Shown here: positions 1-7,434 of the stretch, in pieces | How the letters are laid out: each line of letters opens with the position of its first letter | How positions within the stretch are numbered: position 1 is the first letter of the stretch | From: Komagataeibacter xylinus | Lineage (GTDB): Bacteria; Pseudomonadota; Alphaproteobacteria; Acetobacterales; Acetobacteraceae | Assembly (NCBI RefSeq): GCF_031081985.1 | Contig: NZ_JARWSK010000003.1 | Location: forward strand, 1-64,000 | DNA length: 64,000 bases | Direction: 5' to 3' | Made by a program: the position numbers and the translations under genes | Notes under the pieces: generated by a model | Told to the model about the DNA's origin: nothing | Seen by the model: only the letters and a program-made list of their open reading frames with translations | Database searches by the model: none

Positions 1-287
1 AGCTCAAGAAGTTTCCTCAGCGCCGCCGGTGATTGGGGATATAGGACCCACACACCCCAGCGTCAATCAGAAAAATGCGGAATGAGCGAAAAAACCTGTT
101 CCTGCATGCGGGCATATGCCTGAAAAACGGCATCAGACTGCGAATTGCGGGCCATAAAAAACAATCTGCAAAAACAGGCTTCCCCCATCTGTGGCATAAA
201 TCCTATCCATTTAAGGCAGGCGCAAAGCGACATGTTTTGAGACATACCGCCTGAAATCACAGTCATTCATTGCAAAAGCTGGGTCTC
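1..287. other. Leading non-coding stretch
   Basis: I see no credible gene here. A 67-codon open frame on the minus strand (63-266) has a Cys/Met/Phe-rich composition unlike real proteins and no convincing ribosome binding site. No tRNA-like cloverleaf or clear terminator is visible. The stretch presumably contains the promoter of the following plus-strand gene. Confidence 0.5.
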
Positions 288-740
288 ATGACGAATCAGT
301 CTCCCAAATCTTCCCTCATCAGCGAGGTCAATGAGCGCGTTGCCGTACGCATGACCTTCATATTCGGCAGCATCTGGTGCGTTTACGGCTTTCTGGTTTT
401 TTCGCTCATTCCGCTCGCCGCGCCCGCATGGCAGAACACGCTGCTCTATATAAGCAACTGCATTCAGCTTGTTGCCCTGCCCGCGCTGATGGTGGGCAAC
501 GCGGTTCTGAGCCGGGGCGCGGACCAGCGCGCGGCGGAAGACCACGCGGCGCTGATGGAAATTCTCAATGACGTGCGTGACGAGGTGACCGAGCTGAAAA
601 CGGTCATCAACGAACTGAGCCGCAAAACGGATGAGGTCGCCCATCGCCCGCCGTCGGAAGTGGTATCGATTTCTGATGAGGCTGTTATCAACGTGACGGA
701 TGAAGCGCCGCATACCACTCCACCTGCTTCGGCATCCTGA
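288..740 (+). CDS. Small two-helix membrane protein of unknown function
   Basis: The protein has about 150 residues. A short polar N-terminus is followed by two hydrophobic segments (roughly residues 22-44 and 52-74). After them comes a charged, probably helical region (residues 80-115, rich in Ala/Glu/Asp/Leu) and a Pro/Thr-rich acidic tail. The arrangement recalls the two-helix membrane proteins of the DUF1003 and low-affinity iron permease families, but the match is too loose to assign. I chose the ATG at 288 over an in-frame TTG at 270 because it is the stronger start codon; neither has a strong Shine-Dalgarno sequence. The gene is 28 bp upstream of hpxZ on the same strand, so the two may be cotranscribed. 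The function is unknown. Confidence 0.6.
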   Translation: MTNQSPKSSLISEVNERVAVRMTFIFGSIWCVYGFLVFSLIPLAAPAWQNTLLYISNCIQLVALPALMVGNAVLSRGADQRAAEDHAALMEILNDVRDEVTELKTVINELSRKTDEVAHRPPSEVVSISDEAVINVTDEAPHTTPPASAS

Positions 741-768
741 CCAGTCCTATCCATTGAGGGAGAACCAC

Positions 769-1158
769 ATGCCTCCGGACCTGAATCGCAGTGAAATCGT
801 GGCGGAACTGACCGCCATGTCCGACCGCTACGAACGTGCATTGGGTGAAAACGACATCCCTGAACTCGACACCCTGTTCTATCACGGGCCTGAAACGGTG
901 CGGTATGGCGTGGGCGAGACGCTTTATGGCTATGACGAGATTGCCGCTTTCCGCCGCAACCGCACGGGCGGTTCGCCGCCGCGCGATGTGCTGCGGCGGC
1001 ACATCACCGCCATTGGCACGGATCTGGGCACGGTTGACCTGGAATTCCGCCGCCATGGCAGCGAACGCATCGGGCGGCAGAGCCAGACATGGGTGCGCAT
1101 GCCCGATGGCTGGAAGATCATCGCGGCGCATGTCTCTCTCATGGCCGATATTTCCTGA
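769..1158 (+). CDS. hpxZ: Oxalurate catabolism protein HpxZ (AtzH-like, DUF3225)
   Basis: This 129-residue protein has the SnoaL/NTF2-like fold family pattern of HpxZ/AtzH. Diagnostic stretches are NDIPELDTLFYHGPETVRYG (residues 27-46), IGRQSQTWVRM and the C-terminal AAHVSLM. Length and sequence agree with HpxZ of the Klebsiella hpxWXYZ oxalurate operon, whose exact biochemical role is not settled. The start is the ATG at 769 behind GAGGGAG; a longer frame reaching back to 700 overlaps the upstream gene and lacks a binding site. The gene ends one base before the convergent thiM stop. Its usual partners hpxX, hpxY and hpxW are present near 47-50.6 kb on the other strand, so hpxZ is physically detached from its pathway here. 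Identity is firm; function follows from the family. Confidence 0.85.
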   Translation: MPPDLNRSEIVAELTAMSDRYERALGENDIPELDTLFYHGPETVRYGVGETLYGYDEIAAFRRNRTGGSPPRDVLRRHITAIGTDLGTVDLEFRRHGSERIGRQSQTWVRMPDGWKIIAAHVSLMADIS

Positions 1159-1159
1159 T

Positions 1160-1987
1160 TTAGTCGTCCGCCCTGCCCTGTAGCTGCGCCAGAGCATCAA
1201 CAAACCCGGTGGCGAAGGAGGCTGGCCCCTGCGCGGGTCCGGCCGCCATTTCCGCCGCGCGGGCATAAAGGGCATGCACGGCGGCTACTGTTGTCAGCCG
1301 CTCGTGCGGATCAGCAGGCGTCACCGCAAGGCCCGCTGCAATCAGGCCACCAAGGGCGCAGCCTGCGCCTGTTACGGCCGTCAGCCAGCGATGGCCGCCC
1401 GGTATGATGATCTGTTGACCATCAGGGGAAAGGACATGATCCTCCGGCCCGCTGATGGCCACGATCGCGCCCGACCTGCGCGCCAGCGCCACCCCCAGCG
1501 GCACGGCCTGCGTGATCGAGGCTGTTGTCTCCACCCCGCGCGCGGTAGCAGCACCACCTGCCAGCGCCATGATCTCGCTGGCATTGCCACGAATGACAGC
1601 GGGCCTGCATGCCGCCAGGCGGCGAATGATATCATCATATTCCGCAACACCCGCCCCCATGGCGACGGGATCGAGCACCCATGGCACTTCTGCCGCATTG
1701 GCCGCATCGATTGCGGCCAGCATGTCGTGCTCTGTCGCGTTGATCAGCCCCGCCGCGTTCACCCATAGCCCACCAGCTTGCGCCCCGAAGGCCACAGGCC
1801 AGCCGGGTGCCGCCCCGATGGCGGGAGCCGCCCCTACGGCAAGCAGCACGTTGGCGCTGAGGGCGGCGGCGACATAATTCGTCAGGCCATAGACAAAAGG
1901 CGCATCCGCGCGGATGCGCCGCAGGGCAGGCCCGCAATCGGGACTGTCATGCCGCATGCGGCGCGGGGCAAATGTTACAGGATGCAT
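1160..1987 (-). CDS. thiM: Hydroxyethylthiazole kinase
   Basis: ThiM phosphorylates 4-methyl-5-(2-hydroxyethyl)thiazole with ATP in thiamine salvage, in the cytoplasm. The 275-residue protein carries the N-terminal GLTNYVAAALSANVLLAVGA segment that corresponds to the conserved TN..AN.LLA.GA.P substrate-site region. It also has the C-terminal TGAGCALGGLIAA motif with the catalytic-region cysteine, and its length fits the family. I chose the ATG at 1987 because GGAAGGAAAC lies just upstream; the open frame extends 35 codons further without support. No ThiD or ThiE neighbour is present, and I found no TPP riboswitch in the leader. The divergent gene upstream encodes an exported protein unrelated to thiamine. 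Confidence 0.88.
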   Translation of the reverse strand: MHPVTFAPRRMRHDSPDCGPALRRIRADAPFVYGLTNYVAAALSANVLLAVGAAPAIGAAPGWPVAFGAQAGGLWVNAAGLINATEHDMLAAIDAANAAEVPWVLDPVAMGAGVAEYDDIIRRLAACRPAVIRGNASEIMALAGGAATARGVETTASITQAVPLGVALARRSGAIVAISGPEDHVLSPDGQQIIIPGGHRWLTAVTGAGCALGGLIAAGLAVTPADPHERLTTVAAVHALYARAAEMAAGPAQGPASFATGFVDALAQLQGRADD

Positions 1988-2155
1988 CGCAGTGTTTCCT
2001 TCCCTTCCTGTCATGCAGGCAGAGGGCATGAAACAGACAGGGGTTGCCTTTTGATGATAATCAACTGAAAAACAAAGGACGAACCCGGTCAACCATGCCG
2101 GAGCCCAGTGACGACCTTCATGCTCCCAGCCAGCCTATCGTAACAGGAACATATC

Positions 2156-2653
2156 GTGCGCCCAGCTCTTCTTTCCGCCCCCGTCCTTCTTGCAGCAGGA
2201 CTACTGGCCGCTCCTTCCGCCTGGGCGGCTGATGCGCTGGGCCAGCCAACGGCTTCGCTGTGCTTTCGCCTGCATGACGCAGCCCTTGCCGGTGGCTATT
2301 CATGGGGCAAGGGGCGGCTTTATTTTGGCGGCCATTCCTACCCGGTCAAGATTACGGGCGGTGGCGCTGTGGGAATCGGCTACAGCACGCTGCGGGGCGA
2401 AGGAAAGGTCTATAACCTCGCCCGCCTGTCCGACATCAATGGCACGTACTGGTCGGTGCGGGCCGAGGGCACGATTGGCCGGGGCCGCAACGTGGCGGTG
2501 CTTGATAACAACCACGGCGTCGACATCAAGGCGACCATGCATACGAGTGGCGCGCATCTGGCGGCTGCCGTCATGCGCCTGACCCTGAAGGTCAATCCCG
2601 GTGGCGAGCGGGCCGAGGCCATGCCCGCTTCGTGCAGCTCCCCCGCCCGCTAG
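2156..2653 (+). CDS. Exported protein of unknown function
   Basis: The protein has 165 residues, with a Sec signal peptide (residues 1-24, hydrophobic ALLSAPVLLAAGLLAAPSAW, cleavage after AWA). The mature part is Gly-rich and beta-like, with segments such as GKGRLYFGGHSYPVKITGGG and GEGKVYNLARLSDINGTY that resemble a widespread family of small periplasmic proteins in Proteobacteria. I cannot name that family with certainty. The start is GTG at 2156 behind AGGA (AGGAACATATC). The gene is divergent from thiM and converges on the TPP enzyme gene with overlapping stop codons (2650-2653). It probably acts in the periplasm; the role is unknown. Confidence 0.75.
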   Translation: MRPALLSAPVLLAAGLLAAPSAWAADALGQPTASLCFRLHDAALAGGYSWGKGRLYFGGHSYPVKITGGGAVGIGYSTLRGEGKVYNLARLSDINGTYWSVRAEGTIGRGRNVAVLDNNHGVDIKATMHTSGAHLAAAVMRLTLKVNPGGERAEAMPASCSSPAR

Positions 2654-4350
2654 ACCGTACTGATCACGATCTCGACAAGGTTGGGCCGCCCCGACGCCAT
2701 GGCGGCCTCAATGGCCGGGGCAATATCGGCTGCCCGCGTGATCTGCCGGGCCTCGAGCCCGTATGAAGTCGCCATCGCCTGATAATCAATGGGCGGATCG
2801 CACAGATCCATCGCCAGGAAATTCCCCTGCCGGGCCGAGACATAATGCGTCTGCCCGCGCATGAAGCCCTTGAGCACGTTATATTCGCGGTTGTTCATCA
2901 CCACGAATGTCACGGGCAACTGCTCATGCGCCGCAGTCCAGATCGCCTGCGGGGAATAGAGGGCCGCGCCATCACCCACAAGGCAGACCACCGGCTCGCC
3001 CCCCAGCCCGAGCGAGGCCCCCACCGCAGCCGGCATGCCCCAGCCCAGCGCGCCGCCGCGCAGGAAGGAATACTGCGCCGCCCAGTCGCTGTTGAGGAAC
3101 ATGCGCGTGTAGGATGACGTGGCAATCGCCTCATCCACAATGGCAACCTGGGGGCCAATGGCGCGCACGGCCTCGTGGGCGGCAACGCAGGGCGCAATGA
3201 CCGCATCATCCTGATGAGCCGCCACCAGTTCCTCGGCCTCAAGGCGCCTGCGGGTGCGGGCCGCCACGACGTTTTCGCGCGCGGCGACATGGGCCGCGCG
3301 GTTCGGCTCCGTCTCGCGCTGCAACAGCGGCAGCAGCACATCGAGCGAGGCGCGGATATTACCCACAAGGGAGAGCGGCGTCTGGAATGTGCGGCCAAGG
3401 TCACGCGCATCGGCCGAGACCTGATACACCGCGCAATCCGGCGGCACGGGCGAACCTTCGGAATAAAGGATGGTGATGAGCGACTTGCCGCCGAGCGCGA
3501 AAATCGCATCATAATCCGCAAGGCGGCTGGCAATATCGGTCGCGCGCGTGGGCATGTTGCCTGCCCAGAGCGGGCATGAGGTGGCGAACGGAATGCGCGA
3601 GGGCCATGACGCGCCATAAACCGGCGCCCCCAGTATGTCGGCCACCGCGGCGACCTGTGCTGCGGCATCTGCACCATGCACCTCATCGCCCGCGATAATG
3701 GCCAGCCGCCCCGGCGCGATGGCCGCCAGCGCGCGGGCCAGTTCGGGCAGGCCACCGGCTATGGCCTCGCGGTTGATGACAGAGGGTCTGCCGATGTCGA
3801 TATCGCTGGCCTCCTCCATCACATCCATGGGCAGCGACAGGAAAACCGGCCCCGAGGGGGCTGCCATCGAATCGTTGAAGGCACGGCGCACCAGCACGGG
3901 CAACTGGTCGGCATGCAGCACTTCCTGCGCCCATTTGACGGCAGGGGTTGCGATGCTGACCAGATCACCAAACAGCAGCGGGTCGGAAATGGTATGCCGC
4001 GAATCCTGCTGGCCCGCCGTCACCACCAGCGGTGTCTGCGATACGCTGGCATTGAGCAGGTTGCCCATGCCATGCCCCAGCCCGCCCGCCGTGTGCAGGT
4101 TGAGAAAGCCGGGGCGGCCTGCCGCCTGCGCATAGCCATCGGCCATGGCCACCACGCTCGCCTCCTGCAGGGCCAGGATGTATTTCAGGTCCGGGCGGCG
4201 CTGCAGGGCATCGATCAGGGGGAGTTCGGTCGTGCCGGGATTGCCAAAGATATAGCGAACCCCTTCACTTTCCAGAATTTCCAGAAGAATGTCGGCGCCA
4301 CGACGCCCTCCCGTTCCCCGTGCCGCGACCTCAAGCGGTGTAATGGCCAT
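2650..4350 (-). CDS. Benzoylformate decarboxylase-like ThDP-dependent enzyme
   Basis: This 566-residue thiamine-diphosphate enzyme has the decarboxylase/acetolactate-synthase three-domain layout. Glu63 (in LQEASVV) is the cofactor-activating glutamate. His86 (in LNLHTAGG) aligns with active-site His70 of Pseudomonas benzoylformate decarboxylase (BFD). The cofactor motif runs from GDG (459-461) to NN (486-487). BFD Ser26 is Thr40 here. The region matching BFD His281 has no histidine (ITILYSEG), so the natural substrate may not be benzoylformate. The start at 4350 has AGGGAAC six bases upstream. A near-perfect Fur box lies about 95 bp upstream, which suggests iron control. A related 2-oxo acid decarboxylase or carboligase activity is equally possible. 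Confidence 0.75.
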   Translation of the reverse strand: MAITPLEVAARGTGGRRGADILLEILESEGVRYIFGNPGTTELPLIDALQRRPDLKYILALQEASVVAMADGYAQAAGRPGFLNLHTAGGLGHGMGNLLNASVSQTPLVVTAGQQDSRHTISDPLLFGDLVSIATPAVKWAQEVLHADQLPVLVRRAFNDSMAAPSGPVFLSLPMDVMEEASDIDIGRPSVINREAIAGGLPELARALAAIAPGRLAIIAGDEVHGADAAAQVAAVADILGAPVYGASWPSRIPFATSCPLWAGNMPTRATDIASRLADYDAIFALGGKSLITILYSEGSPVPPDCAVYQVSADARDLGRTFQTPLSLVGNIRASLDVLLPLLQRETEPNRAAHVAARENVVAARTRRRLEAEELVAAHQDDAVIAPCVAAHEAVRAIGPQVAIVDEAIATSSYTRMFLNSDWAAQYSFLRGGALGWGMPAAVGASLGLGGEPVVCLVGDGAALYSPQAIWTAAHEQLPVTFVVMNNREYNVLKGFMRGQTHYVSARQGNFLAMDLCDPPIDYQAMATSYGLEARQITRAADIAPAIEAAMASGRPNLVEIVISTV

Positions 4351-4444
4351 GCTGTTCCCTGCCTGCTTTGAAGGTGTGGGTCATGGCACCACGTTTTGGG
4401 GAGCGGGTCCAGCAGCAGCGGGGGAAGCTGGCGTCAATTTTTAT

Positions 4445-4475
4445 CTTGATAATGATAGTGATTATCATTATCAAG
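4445..4475. promoter_or_regulatory. Fur box over a symmetric divergent promoter
   Basis: A perfect 13-bp inverted repeat, CTTGATAATGATA and TATCATTATCAAG, surrounds a 5-bp spacer. It contains near-consensus Fur-box hexamers (GATAAT, ATTATC). Inside it, TTGATA (4446-4451) and TATCAA (4469-4474) are 17 bp apart, the spacing of a sigma-70 promoter. Because the repeat is palindromic, the same promoter reads on both strands. Rightward initiation would fall near 4481 and leftward initiation near 4439. Bound Fur would therefore repress both the leftward TPP enzyme gene and the rightward transcript. Confidence 0.8.
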
Positions 4476-4480
4476 AATGC

Positions 4481-4578
4481 AACCCGTGGGTCACCCGACA
4501 GAATCCCAACCGTCGATTTCCCAACTCTGCCCACGGAAACTTACGGCATCACCTGCACCCGGGTGATGCCGTTTTTTT
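4481..4578 (+). ncRNA. Candidate Fur-repressed small RNA
   Basis: The predicted transcript of about 98 nt starts just after a Fur-box promoter and ends at a strong intrinsic terminator, with no credible reading frame. CCGTGGG (4484-4490) can pair with CCCACGG (4530-4536), closing a C-rich loop. That loop contains the 7-mer TCCCAAC twice (4504-4510 and 4519-4525), a plausible pair of seed sequences for G-rich translation start regions. The architecture resembles iron-responsive sRNAs of the RyhB type, but I see no sequence homology to a named one. The start, function and expression are inferred. Confidence 0.55.
4543..4578 (+). terminator. Rho-independent terminator of the candidate sRNA
   Basis: An 11-bp perfect stem (ACGGCATCACC with GGTGATGCCGT) with an 8-base loop is followed by seven T residues on the plus strand. 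No plus-strand protein gene ends just upstream, so it most simply ends a short non-coding transcript. Confidence 0.85.
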
Positions 4579-4634
4579 ATGGGAAGGCGGCACCGGCATA
4601 CATCATGTGATTGACCACCCGCCGCAACGCGAAG

Positions 4635-5129
4635 ATGATACACCCTTACGCGATCATGAAAGTACGCCCCTTGCCTGCCGACAGTCCTGCGCCACTGACT
4701 GCCCAGACAACCGCCCATGGCGCGCAGCCGGATCCTGATCCGACACTCCCCGTCCTTATCGAGACCCTGCGCCATGATGGCATCATTACGGCCCGCCAGG
4801 CCGAGGCAGCACGGTTCTGGGCCACGGATTACCGGATTGGCGTGATGGGGCTTGAAGACCCGCTGTTTGACCGGACATCGCTCGGCCTGTCACGCCGCCC
4901 GCTCAACGGGCGGAGCGGGTCGATCAACCGGTATCGGTATATTCACGATATTATCGGGGGCCGTTACGAGCGTGTGCTCATTGGCGCGATGATTGACCAG
5001 CGCCCCCTGCCAGAACTCGCCCGCCATGCCCGGCATGACCCGCAGCATATGGGGCAGGTTCTCGCCCTGCTGCTTGATTTCCTGACCCGGCATTACGATG
5101 CCATGCCCGGTCATCTGTGGCGCGGCTGA
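4635..5129 (+). CDS. Hypothetical cytoplasmic protein
   Basis: The protein has about 164 residues and no signal peptide or membrane segment. The N-terminal 45 residues are Pro/Ala-rich. The remainder is ordered-looking, with a recurring Arg/Gly pattern (SLGLSRRPLNGRSGSINRYR) and a C-terminal helix (HDPQHMGQVLALLLDFLTRH). The last part resembles the ends of some helix-turn-helix-like alphaproteobacterial proteins (DUF6456-like), which I cannot confirm. The start is uncertain: ATG at 4635 or 4656, or TTG at 4611, none with a good binding site. It lies just after the candidate sRNA terminator and converges with glk. The function is unknown. Confidence 0.55.
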   Translation: MIHPYAIMKVRPLPADSPAPLTAQTTAHGAQPDPDPTLPVLIETLRHDGIITARQAEAARFWATDYRIGVMGLEDPLFDRTSLGLSRRPLNGRSGSINRYRYIHDIIGGRYERVLIGAMIDQRPLPELARHARHDPQHMGQVLALLLDFLTRHYDAMPGHLWRG

Positions 5130-5162
5130 AGCTGGTGGCAGCGCGGGCTTCAGCCAATCCCT

Positions 5163-5199
5163 AAAAAAAATGCCGCCCTTTTTTGGAAAAAGGCGGCAT
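5163..5199. terminator. Bidirectional terminator; single-arm copy A of the palindromic repeat
   Basis: The stem is ATGCCGCC...GGCGGCAT, extended by T6/A5. Read on the minus strand it is followed by eight T residues, so it should terminate glk, which stops at 5249. On the plus strand it also follows the hypothetical gene ending at 5129. The arm sequence is shared with at least six other sites in the window. Confidence 0.75.
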
Positions 5200-5248
5200 C
5201 GGATGCTTTTATTCTTTTTTATCAGTCAGCCATTGTTCAAACCGGCTG

Positions 5249-6223
5249 TCAGTCCTGGCGGTAAGCCTCGGCAAAGGCTGCGGCCGCACCCAGCAGGCCG
5301 GGCTGCGGGTAGGTGATCAGCTTCACCGGCATGTCCGACATCATGCCCTCGAACCGGCCCTTGGCCACGAAACGTTCGGCAAAGCCTGAATTGGGCAGGT
5401 GCTTGGCCAGGCGCAGCCCGAGGCCGCCGGCAATCACCACGGCACTGCCACCCTGCGCCAGCGCAAGGTCGCCCGCCACGGTGCCCAGGCTGAGGCAGAA
5501 CCGCTCGAGGGCTGCGGCAGCCACGGGGTCAGAACCTTCCAGCGCCATGGTCCACAGGGCCTTGTCATCACGCGCCTTGACCGAGAGTTCCCCCATTTCG
5601 GCAATCGCCTCATACAGGTTCAGAAGGCCCGGTCCGGACACCACGCGCTCGACCGACACGCGGCGGTAACGGCGGCGCAGCACGGTCAGGATCCGGTCCT
5701 CCAGCGGGTCGAGCGGCGAGAAATCGATATGCCCGCCCTCGGTCTCGCACACGAAGTAACCCTTCTTGCGCCGCACGATGTAAGCCGAGCCCAGCCCCGT
5801 GCCCGGCCCCACCACGGTAGTCACGCCCTGCTCGGGCAGCGGAACGTCAGGCCCGCAGATATGCTGGAGGCTGTCCGCGCCCACCTGTGCCACGGCATGG
5901 GCCACCGCGCCGAAGTCATTGACCAGGATCAGTTCGTCCACCCCCAGCTTGACCGGCAGCCACGCAGGCTGGATCACCCACGGGTTGTTGGTCAGCTTGA
6001 GGATATCGCCCTTGATCGGGCATGCTACGGCAATGCCCGCCGCCTTGGGCAGCGGGCGGTCGACCACGCGGGCAAAGGCTTCCCATGCCAGTTGCAGGCT
6101 GGCGTGATCGGCACATTTGAGGGTCGTGGCCTCCCCCAGCGTGACGACACGGCCCTGGTCCACCTGGGCAATGGCGAACCGCGCATGGGTTCCACCAATG
6201 TCAACTGCTACGATCTCTTTCAT
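5249..6223 (-). CDS. glk: Glucokinase
   Basis: Glk phosphorylates glucose to glucose-6-phosphate with ATP in the cytoplasm. The 324-residue protein has the ROK/hexokinase-type phosphate-1 motif VDIGGTHARFA (residues 6-16), LVNDFGAVAHA in the middle (catalytic Asp in the conserved ND.GA.A pattern), the adenosine motif GPGTGLG and ETEGGHIDFSP. The length is typical of the bacterial Glk family (PF02685). The start is ATG at 6223. The gene stands alone: upstream is a 257-bp gap and downstream is a bidirectional terminator. In acetic acid bacteria much glucose is oxidised in the periplasm, so Glk would feed the intracellular pentose phosphate route (inference). Confidence 0.92.
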   Translation of the reverse strand: MKEIVAVDIGGTHARFAIAQVDQGRVVTLGEATTLKCADHASLQLAWEAFARVVDRPLPKAAGIAVACPIKGDILKLTNNPWVIQPAWLPVKLGVDELILVNDFGAVAHAVAQVGADSLQHICGPDVPLPEQGVTTVVGPGTGLGSAYIVRRKKGYFVCETEGGHIDFSPLDPLEDRILTVLRRRYRRVSVERVVSGPGLLNLYEAIAEMGELSVKARDDKALWTMALEGSDPVAAAALERFCLSLGTVAGDLALAQGGSAVVIAGGLGLRLAKHLPNSGFAERFVAKGRFEGMMSDMPVKLITYPQPGLLGAAAAFAEAYRQD

Positions 6224-6480
6224 GTCCGGTCACGCTCCGTGGCCATACGGCAGATTGCTGCCCGCATTATTGTAATAAAAATGGCCTGCAAGTGTGCCTG
6301 TCCCCGGCATTCCATGCAACAGGCAGATGAATTGAAGCTTCGCAGGCCCGTGGGTTCACGTCTCGGATATGAAAAAAGACCAGCCGGGTCGGCATTTCAT
6401 TGATCGAGGTCACAAAATGGCCATAATCGCCGCGATCAGGACTAAAATACATTTTATTATACCCGGCGCATGGCTGGAAA

Positions 6481-7278
6481 TCAGTCCGTCTGGTCCGCCC
6501 TGATGGCGGAAAGGATGCGCCGCTTGAGCGGCCACGGCACCAATGTGTCAATCAGCCGCAGCACCGAGAACACGAACGGAAAGACCAGATGGGGCTGGTT
6601 ACGCGCTACCGCGCGCGCAATGCGGCGGGCGGCAGACGGCGCGCTCTGCAGGAAGGGCTTGGCTCCCACCACGCGGCGGCTCATGGGCGTATCGACAAAC
6701 CCCGGCGAGACCAGGGTCACCCCGATGCCCAAAGGGGCGAGGGCCATCTGCTGGGCCTCGGCAAAGCGCTTGAGCCCTGCCTTTGAGCCGGAATAGGCCG
6801 CAGCAAACGGCAGTGCATGAAACGCCGCGACCGAAGCAAGCATGACGATATGCCCCCGCCCGCGCGGCACCATGCATTCGGCCGCCGCCGCCGCCATGGC
6901 GGAAGGGGTGGCGTAATTGACCAGCCCCAGCCGCAGCACGTCCTCCGCCTTTTCCACCACGTCATCGCTGCGGCGCATGTCGCCAAGGCCCGCGGCGAGG
7001 ATGGCGATGCCAATGGGGTGGGCCGCATCATCGGCGCGCAGGGCCGCGATGGCGGCGGCCCCATCGGCCAGATCGAGCACGCGGGTCTGGACCGCCACGC
7101 CGCAACCACGCGCGCGCGCCGCCACCGCCTCGAGCCGCTCCGCGTCGCGCCCCCACAGCACAAGCGGGCGCCCCTGGGCTGCATAAAGCCATGCCAGTTC
7201 CGCTCCTATCCCGCTCGAGGCCCCCGTAATGAGCACATATCGGCCTTCATCCGTGCGTGATGCAGAGCTTACTGTCAT
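6481..7278 (-). CDS. Short-chain dehydrogenase/reductase family oxidoreductase
   Basis: The 265-residue classical SDR has the NAD(P)-binding motif TGASSGIG (residues 18-25). The catalytic tetrad is complete: Asn121 (LVNYATP), Ser149 (LASVAAF), Tyr162 and Lys166 (YSGSK). VSPGFVDTPMS supports the family. The C-terminus is basic and hydrophobic (PHLVFPFVFSVLRLIDTLVPWPLKRR), as in SDRs that associate with membranes or lipid substrates. The substrate cannot be read from the sequence. It is transcribed alone, divergent from the N-acyltransferase-like gene at 7435. Confidence 0.85.
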   Translation of the reverse strand: MTVSSASRTDEGRYVLITGASSGIGAELAWLYAAQGRPLVLWGRDAERLEAVAARARGCGVAVQTRVLDLADGAAAIAALRADDAAHPIGIAILAAGLGDMRRSDDVVEKAEDVLRLGLVNYATPSAMAAAAAECMVPRGRGHIVMLASVAAFHALPFAAAYSGSKAGLKRFAEAQQMALAPLGIGVTLVSPGFVDTPMSRRVVGAKPFLQSAPSAARRIARAVARNQPHLVFPFVFSVLRLIDTLVPWPLKRRILSAIRADQTD

Positions 7279-7434
7279 TGTCCATCTTCCTTTTCAGGGT
7301 CCATCTGTGCCATGAGCACAACAACAGGACGGACCACCGAATCATTTCTTTCAACCCATGCCTGCATAGCCTGCCCCGTTTTGCCACGGAATGAAGGTCG
7401 ATGCCGGTAATGTTCAGGATGCAACGAACCGGTC

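Noticed and set aside
63-266. 67-codon open frame on the minus strand
   Set aside because: The composition is atypical (many Cys, Met and Phe), there is no convincing ribosome binding site and no recognisable domain.
1988-2155. Possible TPP riboswitch upstream of thiM
   Set aside because: The conserved CTGAGA and the ACCTGATCTGG...GCGNAGGGAA blocks are absent; only an ordinary ribosome binding site is visible.
4368-4610. 80-codon plus-strand frame running through the Fur box
   Set aside because: It translates the AT-rich operator into a run of isoleucines and continues through the terminator hairpin, so it reflects the regulatory sequence and not a protein.
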